From Chitinophagales bacterium (GTDB lineage: Bacteria > Bacteroidota > Bacteroidia > Chitinophagales > Saprospiraceae), in the NCBI GenBank assembly GCA_013299105.1, contig JAAFJY010000004.1, positions 1 to 64,000 on the forward strand: 64,000 bases of DNA. Direction: 5' to 3'. Below the pieces are notes generated by a model. That model was not told where the DNA came from, did no database searches, and saw only the letters and a program-made list of their open reading frames with translations. The position numbers were made by a program, and so were the translations under genes. This document shows positions 43,193-51,352 of the stretch, piece after piece (position 1 is the stretch's first letter; each line of letters opens with the position of its first letter).

Positions 43193-45202
43193 ATGCATTA
43201 CTTATTGATTAGCTTTTGGTCCATGTTTTCATTTTTTACTGCGGGAGAGTCCTTCAAAGATTACCCGGTTTACCAGGGCAATGACCTGGGCCTCACTTAT
43301 ACGCCCCAAGCCTCGGAATTCAAATTGTGGTCGCCGCCTGCGGAGAAAGCACGTTTGCGCTTGTACGCCAAGGGCTTGGGTGGCAAAGCCCTGAAAACCC
43401 TTAATCTCAAAAAACAAGACGGGGTGTGGTATGGCCGGGTCAAAGGCGACCAAGTAGGCAAGTACTACGCTTTTCAAGTGCAAATCAAAGGACAATGGCT
43501 GGCCGAAGTGCCCGATCCTTACACCAAAGCAGTAGGGGCCAACGGCAAGCGCGGCCAAATCCTGGACCTGAAAAAAACCAACCCTGTGGCCTGGGAATCG
43601 GATAAGCGGCCAACTTTGAAAAGCGCCACCGACATCATCATTTACGAGTTGCACATCCGCGACTTGTCCACCCATCCCACATCGGGCATCAGCAACAAGG
43701 GCAAGTTCTTGGGCTTGACCGAGGAAAAAACCAAAAGCCCAGAGGGTTTGACCACTGGCTTGGACCACCTCAAAGAACTGGGCATCACCCACGTGCACTT
43801 GCTGCCCGTGTATGATTATTCCTCGATTGACGAGACCAAGCTGGAGGAAAACAAGTTCAACTGGGGCTACGATCCCCAAAACTACAACGCCCTGGAAGGC
43901 AGTTACAGCACCAATCCCGAAGACGGGGCCGTGCGCATCCGCGAGTTCAAACAAGTGGTGCAAGCCCTGCACAGCAAAGGCATTCGCGTGATCATGGACG
44001 TGGTGTACAACCATACTGGCGTGACCGAGGGCTCGAATTTCAACCAATTGGTGCCCGGCTACTATTACCGCCAAAACGACAAAGGCGGCTTTTCTGACGC
44101 CTCGGCTTGTGGCAACGAAACCGCCTCTGAAAGGCCGATGATGCGCAAATTCATGGTCGAATCGGTCTTGCATTGGGCCAAGGAATACCACATTGACGGC
44201 TTCCGTTTCGACTTGATGGGCATCCACGACATCGAAACCATGAATGCCATCAGCAAGGCGGTGCGCGAGGTAGATCCCAGCATTTTTTTGTACGGCGAAG
44301 GTTGGACCGCAGGCGGCTCACCCCTGCCCGATGAGCAACGTGGTTTGAAAGCCAATGTGAGCAAAATGGATCGCGTGGCGGTATTCAGCGACGATATTCG
44401 CGATGCCATTCGGGGGCATGTATTCACGCACACCGACAAAGGTTTTGTGAGTGGAGCACCAGGCTTGAAAGAAAGTGTAAAATTCGGCGTAGTAGCCTCG
44501 ACTTACCACCCCGAAGTGAAGTACCCGGAGGTGAAATACTACTCCAAAACGCCCTACGCCAAGGAACCCTGGCAAGTGATCAGCTATGCCTCTTGCCACG
44601 ACAACCATACGCTGTGGGATCGCCTGGCCGTCAACAATCCCTTGCTGCTGGATGAAGAGCGCCTGAAAATGTACCGCCTGTCATTGTTGATGGTGCTGAC
44701 CGCACAAGGCGTGACTTTCTTGCATGCAGGTACCGAAATGGCCGTGACCAAAGGCGGGGCTGAAAACTCCTACAACCTGGCCGACGCTGTGAACCAACTA
44801 AACTGGACCCGCAAACACCAGTACAAAGACTTGTTCAACTTCACCCGCGACCTGATTTATTTGCGCAAAAGCCACCCCGCTTTTCGCATGACTTCCTCTG
44901 CGCAAATCCGCGAACACCTCGAGTTTTTGCCCCACGAGGATGAGAACGTGACGGGTTTCTTGCTGAAAAACCACGCCAACAACGACCCCTGGCAGACCAT
45001 CGCGGTGGTGTACAACGGCTCGGGCAAAGTACAAACCATGCCCATTCCCCGCAGCGAGTGGAAAATCGTGTGCGATGGCGAAAAAATGCAATTAAACAAT
45101 CCGGTGAGTTACCGCAATTCCGGCATTTTGGTGCCTCCTTATTCGGGGATCGTCATGTACACCGATGGTTTGGGTAAGGTGAACTGGGTGGAGGACAAGT
45201 AG
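43193..45202 (+). CDS. pulA: type I pullulanase (alpha-1,6-glucan debranching enzyme)
   Basis: 669 residues from the ATG at 43193; the frame extends to 43115 but those codons read through repeat DNA. The N-terminal signal is weak (YLLISFWSMFSFFTAGES). A CBM48-like domain covers about 30-115. The GH13 catalytic domain follows with the pullulanase signature FNWGYDP at about 221, DVVYNHTG at about 269, the nucleophile Asp in DGFRFDLMGIHD, the acid Glu in FLYGEGW and the third acid in SCHDNHTLWDRL. It hydrolyses branch points in pullulan, starch or glycogen. The stop codon lies in a palindromic repeat. No other alpha-glucan genes are adjacent. Confidence 0.93.
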   Translation: MHYLLISFWSMFSFFTAGESFKDYPVYQGNDLGLTYTPQASEFKLWSPPAEKARLRLYAKGLGGKALKTLNLKKQDGVWYGRVKGDQVGKYYAFQVQIKGQWLAEVPDPYTKAVGANGKRGQILDLKKTNPVAWESDKRPTLKSATDIIIYELHIRDLSTHPTSGISNKGKFLGLTEEKTKSPEGLTTGLDHLKELGITHVHLLPVYDYSSIDETKLEENKFNWGYDPQNYNALEGSYSTNPEDGAVRIREFKQVVQALHSKGIRVIMDVVYNHTGVTEGSNFNQLVPGYYYRQNDKGGFSDASACGNETASERPMMRKFMVESVLHWAKEYHIDGFRFDLMGIHDIETMNAISKAVREVDPSIFLYGEGWTAGGSPLPDEQRGLKANVSKMDRVAVFSDDIRDAIRGHVFTHTDKGFVSGAPGLKESVKFGVVASTYHPEVKYPEVKYYSKTPYAKEPWQVISYASCHDNHTLWDRLAVNNPLLLDEERLKMYRLSLLMVLTAQGVTFLHAGTEMAVTKGGAENSYNLADAVNQLNWTRKHQYKDLFNFTRDLIYLRKSHPAFRMTSSAQIREHLEFLPHEDENVTGFLLKNHANNDPWQTIAVVYNGSGKVQTMPIPRSEWKIVCDGEKMQLNNPVSYRNSGILVPPYSGIVMYTDGLGKVNWVEDK

Positions 45203-45222
45203 AGACAGGGCATGCCCTGTCT
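45199..45222. repeat. GACAGGGC palindromic repeat, copy 2
   Basis: gtaga followed by gacagggcatgccctgtct, a perfect palindrome overlapping the pullulanase stop codon; see 13316-13339. Confidence 0.8.
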
Positions 45223-45303
45223 AAGGTGTAATTGGAATGAGTTTTTTGGGTAAAAAAGACCTGTTAAAAACGTGCAGAAGTTGGGTTACCACCAGACCCC
45301 ACA

Positions 45304-45346
45304 AACAAAAAGCGAGGCCCCCAATTGGAGAGCCTCGCTTTTTGTT
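45304..45346. terminator. bidirectional terminator between pulA and the cytochrome gene
   Basis: aacaaaaagcgaggc pairs perfectly with gcctcgctttttgtt around a short loop. It serves two convergent genes. Confidence 0.88.
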
Positions 45347-45359
45347 TCATCACAGCCTT

Positions 45360-45950
45360 TTACCCTTTCGCAGGTGGAGCTGCATTCGGCACCACGTTCT
45401 TGATCGCCTTCACTGTTTTCAGGTAGGCAAACATGGCTTTGAGGTCATCGTCGCTTAGGTTTTTGTACACAGCGATGGGCATAGGTGGTAGGATTGGGCG
45501 GCTGCTGTCTAGGCCCTTGGACTTGCCTTCGCGCAGGGCTTTGGTGAATTGTGCCTCGGACCAAGTGCCCAAACCCGTATCGTCGGGGGTGAGGTTGGCA
45601 GAGTAGGTGGTACCCCAGGGGCCTACCGCCGAGGTCATACCGGGGCTGAAAATGGCGACCATCTTTTCGGCGACCATTTTGCTCATGCTGGCGTCCACTG
45701 CAAATGGGTCATTGCTGGGGTGGCCCATCAGGCGACGTTCCAGGTCGGGCTCAGGGCCTTTGGGTCCCATTTTTTTGGGGGTGTGGCAATCGTCGCAACC
45801 CAAAACGGAGATCAGGTACTCACCACGCTCCAGAGGGGTCTCGTTTTTGATGACCACCTCCTTTTCGATTTTTTTGACTTCTTCTTTTTTGGTCTGGCAG
45901 GCGGCCAGGACCAGCAGGGCCACAAACAGGCCGAGTAACTTGACTTGCAT
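45360..45950 (-). CDS. cytochrome c lipoprotein
   Basis: 196 residues from the ATG at 45950; a longer frame reaches 45989. A lipoprotein signal ends LLVLAACQT and is followed by a lysine/glutamate-rich linker. The single haem site is CDDCH in VLGCDDCHTPKKMGP, and the distal Met is probably in RPILPPMPIAVYKNLSDDDLKAM. The arrangement matches diheme-like c-type cytochromes reduced to one haem. It carries electrons on the outer face of the inner membrane or in the periplasm; the partner is unknown. Confidence 0.88.
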   Translation of the reverse strand: MQVKLLGLFVALLVLAACQTKKEEVKKIEKEVVIKNETPLERGEYLISVLGCDDCHTPKKMGPKGPEPDLERRLMGHPSNDPFAVDASMSKMVAEKMVAIFSPGMTSAVGPWGTTYSANLTPDDTGLGTWSEAQFTKALREGKSKGLDSSRPILPPMPIAVYKNLSDDDLKAMFAYLKTVKAIKNVVPNAAPPAKG

Positions 45951-46050
45951 AGGAATTAGGTGTTTGGTGTTGATACGCGAAGATAACAATGATCTTGAAC
46001 GATGCAGGTATTCTGAATAAAAACAAGGTATTTTTTAACAAATGTTCAAA

Positions 46051-46088
46051 AAAACAACCCGCTTGATGTTCTTCAAGCGGGTTGTTTT
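46051..46088. terminator. bidirectional terminator
   Basis: A perfect 16-bp stem (aaaacaacccgcttga with its complement) and a six-base loop. It lies between the cytochrome gene start and the SH3 gene stop, so it mainly terminates the SH3 gene transcript on the minus strand. Confidence 0.85.
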
Positions 46089-46111
46089 TGAACGATTTCC
46101 TACGTTTGTAA

Positions 46112-46831
46112 TCAATCGGCGATATAAGTCTTGCCAATTTTCAAGCCATTGATGGCCTTGCTTTTTTCGATGATGATGCCCCAGCCGCCACCTTCACCAC
46201 GCCATACGTAGCGGATTGACTTGAATGAGCCGTCCTTGTTGCGCTCGGTATTCAGCTCATCATTCCAGGCGTTGGTATTCTTGTCTGGGTTGACTTGTTT
46301 GGTTTCGCCCGCTTTGGGGAAAGTGAGTTTTTGCGGCAAATCATACAGGATTTTGGCCAAGCAGAAAATCTCCTGCCAATTGTTGTTGTTGAAAAAATGG
46401 ATACCATCTTCCCCGCTGATGTAGCCACCGTGGTCGATCCGATAAGTTTCGTAGCTGCATTCCACCTGTGCTTCGCGCAGTTGATCCACATAGGTCTCGG
46501 TGCGGTCGTCTTCGTCGCGTTGCAGGTCATTTGGTTTGGGATAGACCGAGAGGTAGCCGTCGAAAACGAAGCCCGTTTTGTCGTTGTACTTTACTTTGGC
46601 CATACCGCCTTTGAGGTTGTCAACGGTCATGTTTTTACTGGCAGCGGGCGTAAGCATGGTCAGTTTGGCACCTAAAGGCAATAGCATGATTTTTTCGGAG
46701 TTTGCATCGGCGCTTTGGCGCAGGTTGAGGCCACTTTTGGCCATTACATAAAAGGTAGTTGTAGTGCTTTGAGCCATTAAGCTCCAAGTTAGGCAGCTCA
46801 AAAGGCACACAAGGGTGCTGGATTTTAGCAT
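46112..46831 (-). CDS. secreted bacterial SH3-domain protein
   Basis: 239 residues. A signal peptide (LVCLLSCLTWSLMAQ) precedes an SH3b domain at about 25-97: YVMAKSGLNLRQSADANSEKIMLLPLGAKLTML through GFVFDGYLSVYP, the usual NLR pattern. The C-terminal 130 residues are mixed alpha/beta (SYETYRIDHGGYISGEDGIHFF) with no family I recognise. SH3b domains bind cell-wall peptides. It is on the same strand as the small DUF gene upstream with 33 bases between, probably one transcript. Confidence 0.85.
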   Translation of the reverse strand: MLKSSTLVCLLSCLTWSLMAQSTTTTFYVMAKSGLNLRQSADANSEKIMLLPLGAKLTMLTPAASKNMTVDNLKGGMAKVKYNDKTGFVFDGYLSVYPKPNDLQRDEDDRTETYVDQLREAQVECSYETYRIDHGGYISGEDGIHFFNNNNWQEIFCLAKILYDLPQKLTFPKAGETKQVNPDKNTNAWNDELNTERNKDGSFKSIRYVWRGEGGGWGIIIEKSKAINGLKIGKTYIAD

Positions 46832-46837
46832 GTATAT

Positions 46838-46858
46838 TTAGTTTAGAAGTTGAGGAGT
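46838..46858 (-). repeat. short TTGAG-type repeat
   Basis: gtttagaagttgaggagtgg in the 33-base gap of the minus-strand pair. Confidence 0.5.
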
Positions 46859-46864
46859 GGGCAG

Positions 46865-47359
46865 CTACTCTTCGGTCTTTAAGGCCAGCAGGAGCTTGTA
46901 CATTTGCCCGTCCTTGGAAATACTTGCTCCGGCTTGCATCATACGGAATAGCTCGCCGCTGCGGTCGTTGTCTTTGTAAGTTTTTTCGGCACTGTACATT
47001 TGGAGTTTGGCATCGCTTTCCTGCAAGAGTTTGGCCAGGGCTTCGGGGCTTCTGAGGCTTTCGAAGTTTAGTTCGCCCTCCCCATCAATTTTTAAACCGA
47101 GGAGACTGATTTTTTCCTCTTCACAATGAAATACCTTGATGTCTTGCGGACTCCTTACTTCCAGGTACTCCACTTTGCGCAGGATGCCCTCAAAAACAGC
47201 ATCGCTGAATTGTTCTACCAGCGAGTCTACCTTTTCGGTATCGCTTGCTTTGATTTTTACCCATTCGGGGCCATCAATGCCGTGCAGTGCCAGGAAACTG
47301 ACAAATTCTTTTTCCAATGATTCCAGCTCTTGCAGGTTTAGGCGGCGGTATTTTGGCAT
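46865..47359 (-). CDS. small conserved protein (DUF6495-like), unknown function
   Basis: 164 residues from the ATG at 47359; the frame extends to 47458 but the added segment is not convincing. It begins MPKYRRLNLQELESLEKEFV and contains GIDGPEWVKIKASD and ALLQESDAKLQMYSAEKTYKDND-like helices. This pattern recurs in Bacteroidota hypothetical proteins named DUF6495. Cytoplasmic, no catalytic motif seen. Upstream partner of the SH3 gene. Confidence 0.7.
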   Translation of the reverse strand: MPKYRRLNLQELESLEKEFVSFLALHGIDGPEWVKIKASDTEKVDSLVEQFSDAVFEGILRKVEYLEVRSPQDIKVFHCEEEKISLLGLKIDGEGELNFESLRSPEALAKLLQESDAKLQMYSAEKTYKDNDRSGELFRMMQAGASISKDGQMYKLLLALKTEE

Positions 47360-47629
47360 TTTGAAGTATAATTTTGTTGGTATAAAGAGCCACCGATTGA
47401 ATAAAATAAACAATTCAAGAAGGCTTTGCGCTACTGTGCAGCTTTGAGTTGGGAACACGGATGAAACAGCTTAAACTGATCTTCACAGATTTTCCAACAC
47501 GACGCTGACCCAAAAGTCAAGCCTTATCGAATTTCAAGTGTTTACTTTTTCGTGTTCCGAGGGCAAAAATGGGGTAAATTCTGCTAAAAACTACGCATTT
47601 TTTCTTTACTTGGGTCAAAATAAACAAAC

Positions 47630-48733
47630 ATGAACGATCGCAGACGCTTCCTTCAAAACTCAGCATGGGCAGCAGGTGCTTTGGCCTTGCCCAACTTGGG
47701 GTTCTCCATCCTGAAAAAAAGCGATTCTCCTGAAGACAGCTTGATTGGTCACGGTGAATTCAAATACAAGGTAGACAAAAACTGGGCTAAAATTGGTCCC
47801 AATGACTACCCGCTGATCAATTGTCACGAGATGGTGCAGGACAGCAAGGGGCGTTTGATCATGATTGGCGATAGTGTGTACAACAATATCCTGATCTTTG
47901 ACAAATCTGGTGTGCTGCTAGATTCATGGGGCCATGCTTACCCTGGCGGGCACGGCCTGACCATCAGTAAGGAAGGTGGCGAGGATTTTCTATGGATCGT
48001 GGATTGTGGCTATTACCAAGACAAAACTGGCCAGGGGAAAGCCCAAGCGGGTCAAGTAGTCAAAACCGACCTCACTGGCCGCATCATTTTCACCATCGGC
48101 CATCCTCGCACCATTGGGATTTACAAGGATACTGAAAAGTTTCAACCCACCGAGACCGCAGTAGCGCCCAACGGCGACTTGTATGTGGCGGATGGCTATG
48201 GCTCAGACTACATCATTCAGTACAACAGCAAGGGGCAGTACATTCGGCATTTTGGCGGCCGCAACAATGCCAACAAAGACCACAACCTGATCAATGCACA
48301 TGGGGTAGTGGTGGACACCCGTGACCCGAACAAACCAACTTTGATTTGCACCTCTAGGGATGAGAACTGCTTCAAGGTATTCAGCTTGGATGGGAAGTTC
48401 ATCAAAAAAATCGACTTACCAGGACTGTATGTATGCCGCCCAGTGATCCAGGGCAAAAACCTGTATGCCGGAGTGTGTTGGTCGAAAGACAAAGAGGGGA
48501 AACGCCAAGCCAACACAGGTTTTGTGACCATTCTGGATACAGATAATAAGGTAGTATCAAACCCTGGAGGCACTGCACCTACTTACCTCAATGGTCAGTT
48601 GCAACCAAGCCTGGCGTTGGAAAACCGGGTATTTTACCACGGCCATGACGTTTGCATCGACGAAGACCAAAGCGTGTATGTTTGTCAGTGGAACGCCAAT
48701 CGTACTACGCCAGTTAAGTTGACGCGGGTGTAA
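47630..48733 (+). CDS. Tat-exported NHL-type beta-propeller protein
   Basis: 367 residues. The N-terminus DRRRFLQNSAWAAGALALPNLGF is a twin-arginine signal. The body is a six-bladed propeller of the NHL/peptidylglycine-amidating-lyase type: SKGRLIMIGDSVYNNILIFD, GGHGLTISKEGGEDFLWIVD, VAPNGDLYVADGYGSDYIIQY and HDVCIDEDQSVYVCQWNANR. Tat export implies folding, perhaps with a metal, before export. Catalytic residues are not certain; it may be a lyase or a binding protein. A large hairpin follows the stop codon. Confidence 0.83.
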   Translation: MNDRRRFLQNSAWAAGALALPNLGFSILKKSDSPEDSLIGHGEFKYKVDKNWAKIGPNDYPLINCHEMVQDSKGRLIMIGDSVYNNILIFDKSGVLLDSWGHAYPGGHGLTISKEGGEDFLWIVDCGYYQDKTGQGKAQAGQVVKTDLTGRIIFTIGHPRTIGIYKDTEKFQPTETAVAPNGDLYVADGYGSDYIIQYNSKGQYIRHFGGRNNANKDHNLINAHGVVVDTRDPNKPTLICTSRDENCFKVFSLDGKFIKKIDLPGLYVCRPVIQGKNLYAGVCWSKDKEGKRQANTGFVTILDTDNKVVSNPGGTAPTYLNGQLQPSLALENRVFYHGHDVCIDEDQSVYVCQWNANRTTPVKLTRV

Positions 48734-48737
48734 TCTG

Positions 48738-48804
48738 GTTCAGCGTCAAGGTTCACGTTTGCTAAACTTCCAAAGTTTGGTAAACGTGAACCTTGACGCT
48801 GAAC
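48738..48804. repeat. long hairpin, shared-core family, copy 2
   Basis: A perfect 23-bp stem: gttcagcgtcaaggttcacg with ttt, and its exact complement on the right. The inner gctaaacttccaaagtttggt is the core also seen at 17161-17221. It lies between two convergent genes and may terminate both. Confidence 0.88.
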
Positions 48805-48810
48805 TGGTCA

Positions 48811-49137
48811 CTACTTCCGCTGCAAAAGCCGGATTTGCCGCTTCAACTCAGCAATCTCCAGGTCTTGCTCGCGGATGATTTCTTTGAGGTCGGCATTTTC
48901 AGTTTTGAGAGCTTCCAAGTCTTTGCTCCCTTTTTTGCTGAAAAGCGAAAAACCGTCCTCGCTTTTAGGGTCAGCGGAGGCGTTGCTCCCTGAAGATTCT
49001 ATGCCGATCAGGTTTTTTAGGTTTTGGATTCCATCCTGACCATTGTAATAGGATGCACCGATGTAGGCAAGGGGCACTACAAACAACATCAGTATAAAGA
49101 AACGGGCGAAGCCAGTCATTTTTGTCTTTCCAGGCAT
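48811..49137 (-). CDS. small membrane protein with C-terminal coiled coil
   Basis: 108 residues. A membrane helix (FFILMLFVVPLAYIGASYY) near the N-terminus is followed by a low-complexity Ser/Gly/Asp linker and a C-terminal coiled coil (ALKTENADLKEIIREQDLEIAELKRQIRLL with heptads). It resembles a FtsB/DivIC-like layout in miniature but shows no family motif. Unknown function; single gene. Confidence 0.7.
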   Translation of the reverse strand: MPGKTKMTGFARFFILMLFVVPLAYIGASYYNGQDGIQNLKNLIGIESSGSNASADPKSEDGFSLFSKKGSKDLEALKTENADLKEIIREQDLEIAELKRQIRLLQRK

Positions 49138-49279
49138 GGCTGTTGTTTTTTTGCAAAAATACGCTTGTTAGGCAAAACGATCAATTCCTTTCTACTGGTG
49201 TAGCAAAAGAGGCGACGAAAAGGAGGGATTGGAGGCTTAAAGCAAGCTTTATTATTGAATCATCAACAGCATTCACAGC

Positions 49280-49696
49280 ATGGAAACCATTCTTACTTTG
49301 ACCATTGTATTAGATGCACCGCCTATTGGCGTGTTATTTGCCTTGCAAAAGGGCAGTGGAAATGATTTTGAACCCATTCAAAAGCAGCAGTCGCAAGGCG
49401 AACCCCTGCACTTTGAAGCGGTATTCAAGGTAAAAGGTGATCTTAGCAAAGAGTCTTGGCCAGTTTTGTTGGGCCCCTTTGCGCAGGGCCCGGCAGCAGA
49501 GCGATTTTTGTACCTCGATATTGGGGCCATTGCTGGGCAAATTGGCTCGGATTGGCGCCGACGCCTGAAGGTGCCCCTCAAAGGAATCACCTGGGAACAA
49601 GTCGAGATGAAGCAATTGTCTTGTAAAGTACCCGGAATAGGGCGCGACGGTGGGCCTAACTGTGGCACCGTACGTGATTTTGAGGGCTGGAGTTGA
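49280..49696 (+). CDS. DUF5990 family protein
   Basis: 138 residues. ILTLTIVLDAPPIGVLFALQKGSG at the start, FKVKGDLSKESWPVLLGPFAQGPAAERFLYLDIG and SDWRRRLKVPLKGITWEQV match the DUF5990 family. It is a compact beta protein without a signal peptide. The role is unknown. It stands alone upstream of the DUF3179 gene, with 138 bases between. Confidence 0.8.
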   Translation: METILTLTIVLDAPPIGVLFALQKGSGNDFEPIQKQQSQGEPLHFEAVFKVKGDLSKESWPVLLGPFAQGPAAERFLYLDIGAIAGQIGSDWRRRLKVPLKGITWEQVEMKQLSCKVPGIGRDGGPNCGTVRDFEGWS

Positions 49697-49834
49697 GAAG
49701 AGTTGTCGCCAAACTACATTGTTGTAAAATTGTTTCGACCAAAGCGTGCATGAGAAGGGATTGAAGGGTATTTTTGAAAGATTGTTAGGCCAATCCCGAA
49801 TACGTCCATTTAATTTTAGCTCAAACACATTAGG

Positions 49835-50956
49835 ATGAAACCGAAACTGATTTTACTGCTTTGTTTATCCGCCTTTTGGTCCTGCCAAGCGCCAGAAGAA
49901 CCCAGAGCGCCACAAGTACCAGGCCCCGCGATAAGCAGCGTCAAAGTGATCCAAGATGAGATTGAGGGGGTTGACTATGTTTTGACTGCGGACCTGAAAA
50001 CGGGCTACGCGGTGGCCTTCTCGCGCGACTTGAATGGCCAAACGCTGGATTTCAAACCGAGCAGCGAAGCTTTTCCTGCCATGCTACAAGACCGTGAAGG
50101 AAATATTTGGGACGTATTTGGCTACGCCACAAGTGGGCCAAGGCGTGGAAGCAGGCTCCAACCCATGCGCTCGACCTGGGGGCATTTTTTTGCCATCGCG
50201 GCCATGTATCCAGGGGCAACCTTGGTAGGGGGAACTCCCGCCCAAGCGCCTCCGCATGTTTATACTCCTGGCGAATGGTTGGTAGATGTCCGTTTCTTGT
50301 ACCGGGGCTCACAGACAGATGCTATTCCAGCGCTGAATCGGCCTGCTTTGCAATCCTATCGTCCCAGTTTCGAAAAAGAGAATGAGTATTATGTGAGAGA
50401 TGAGGATTTGGTGATGGCGGTTCGTATTGGGGAACAAGTGCGCTTTTACCCTTACCGTTTGCTGCATGTGCATGAGATCATCAACGACACCTTGGAAGGA
50501 AAACCAATTATGCTTACTTACGCGCCATTTTCTGGAACAACGCAGGTGTGGAGCCGTGAAATTAGGCCAGGATTACTGAGTGATTTTGGTTTCACGGGAT
50601 TGCTTTACAACGCCAACTCTTTGCCTTATGATAGTGAAACCGAGAGTATTTGGTTGCAATTGGATGGTCGCTGTGTACAAGGAGCACTGCGGGGAAAAGA
50701 GATACCTGTATACAATGGCGTAGAATTACCCTGGGGGATTGTGAAAGGGGCATTCAAAAACCCTCAAATTTTGGCGGAGCCACAAATCCAAGGTATCAAC
50801 TACCGCAACAACTTATATGTAGGATACCGCAATCAACAGGCTTTTCCAATAGCACCAGTATTTTTTCAAGACCGAAGGCTACCGCCCAAGGAAAAAGTGT
50901 TCTGTGTAATTGTCGGGAATTTGTCAAAAATCTATTCTTCTGCGGCATTGCGCTAA
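49835..50956 (+). CDS. DUF3179 lipoprotein lacking the family cysteines
   Basis: 373 residues. A lipoprotein signal ends CLSAFWSCQ. The DUF3179 core is recognisable in EQVRFYPYRLLHVHEIINDTLEGKPIMLTY, GFTGLLYNANSLPYDSETESIWLQLDG and GKEIPVYNG. In most family members I recall, the TY segment is followed by CPLCG; here it reads APFSG, so both cysteines are missing. That suggests loss of a metal or redox site. The C-terminus (KEKVFCVIVGNLSKIYSS) is the usual final motif. Function of the family is unknown. Confidence 0.8.
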   Translation: MKPKLILLLCLSAFWSCQAPEEPRAPQVPGPAISSVKVIQDEIEGVDYVLTADLKTGYAVAFSRDLNGQTLDFKPSSEAFPAMLQDREGNIWDVFGYATSGPRRGSRLQPMRSTWGHFFAIAAMYPGATLVGGTPAQAPPHVYTPGEWLVDVRFLYRGSQTDAIPALNRPALQSYRPSFEKENEYYVRDEDLVMAVRIGEQVRFYPYRLLHVHEIINDTLEGKPIMLTYAPFSGTTQVWSREIRPGLLSDFGFTGLLYNANSLPYDSETESIWLQLDGRCVQGALRGKEIPVYNGVELPWGIVKGAFKNPQILAEPQIQGINYRNNLYVGYRNQQAFPIAPVFFQDRRLPPKEKVFCVIVGNLSKIYSSAALR

Positions 50957-51352
50957 GCAGCGTTTTAAAAGTGTGTTACGTTTGTGTGATAGATTTGCTT
51001 CGTCCTGATGAATGTAATACTTGTTTTTCGATTTTTACGCTCTATTTCGACACGTGGAAACAATTTTGTGCGAAGAGCAGCCAAACTTACACTAATTTTT
51101 TTGCCAAAAATGAGCAAAAATAAGGTTCCTTAAAAAAATCAAAAATTGGGTTTACCTTTGCTTTTTCCAATTTACTCTCCAGTCTTTTTTCCTTTTTCCA
51201 AACAATTTTCTGGAACAAAAAACAGCGTTTTTTGCCATAACGTGCTGACTTTTGCCATATTGCCACAAATTTTTAGGAAAATTTGGTGAAAGTTTTGCAA
51301 ATCGTTTAAATTTGGGCGCGGATTTTTTAAAACCTTATAAAATCGGATTAGT
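50957..51352. other. regulatory region before the first SusC gene
   Basis: 396 AT-rich bases with no gene. The promoter at 51282-51314 is the only site I can support. A second TACCTTTG at 51153-51160 has no clear upstream partner. Confidence 0.5.
51282..51314 (+). promoter_or_regulatory. probable promoter of the first SusCD locus
   Basis: TTTG (51282-51285) and TAAATTTG (51307-51314) are separated by 21 bases, a full match to the -7 consensus. The ATG at 51353 is 38 bases downstream. Confidence 0.55.

Noticed and set aside
50650-51123. 157-residue frame overlapping the DUF3179 gene end
   Set aside because: The first two thirds are a shadow of the DUF3179 frame and the remainder is AT-rich promoter region.
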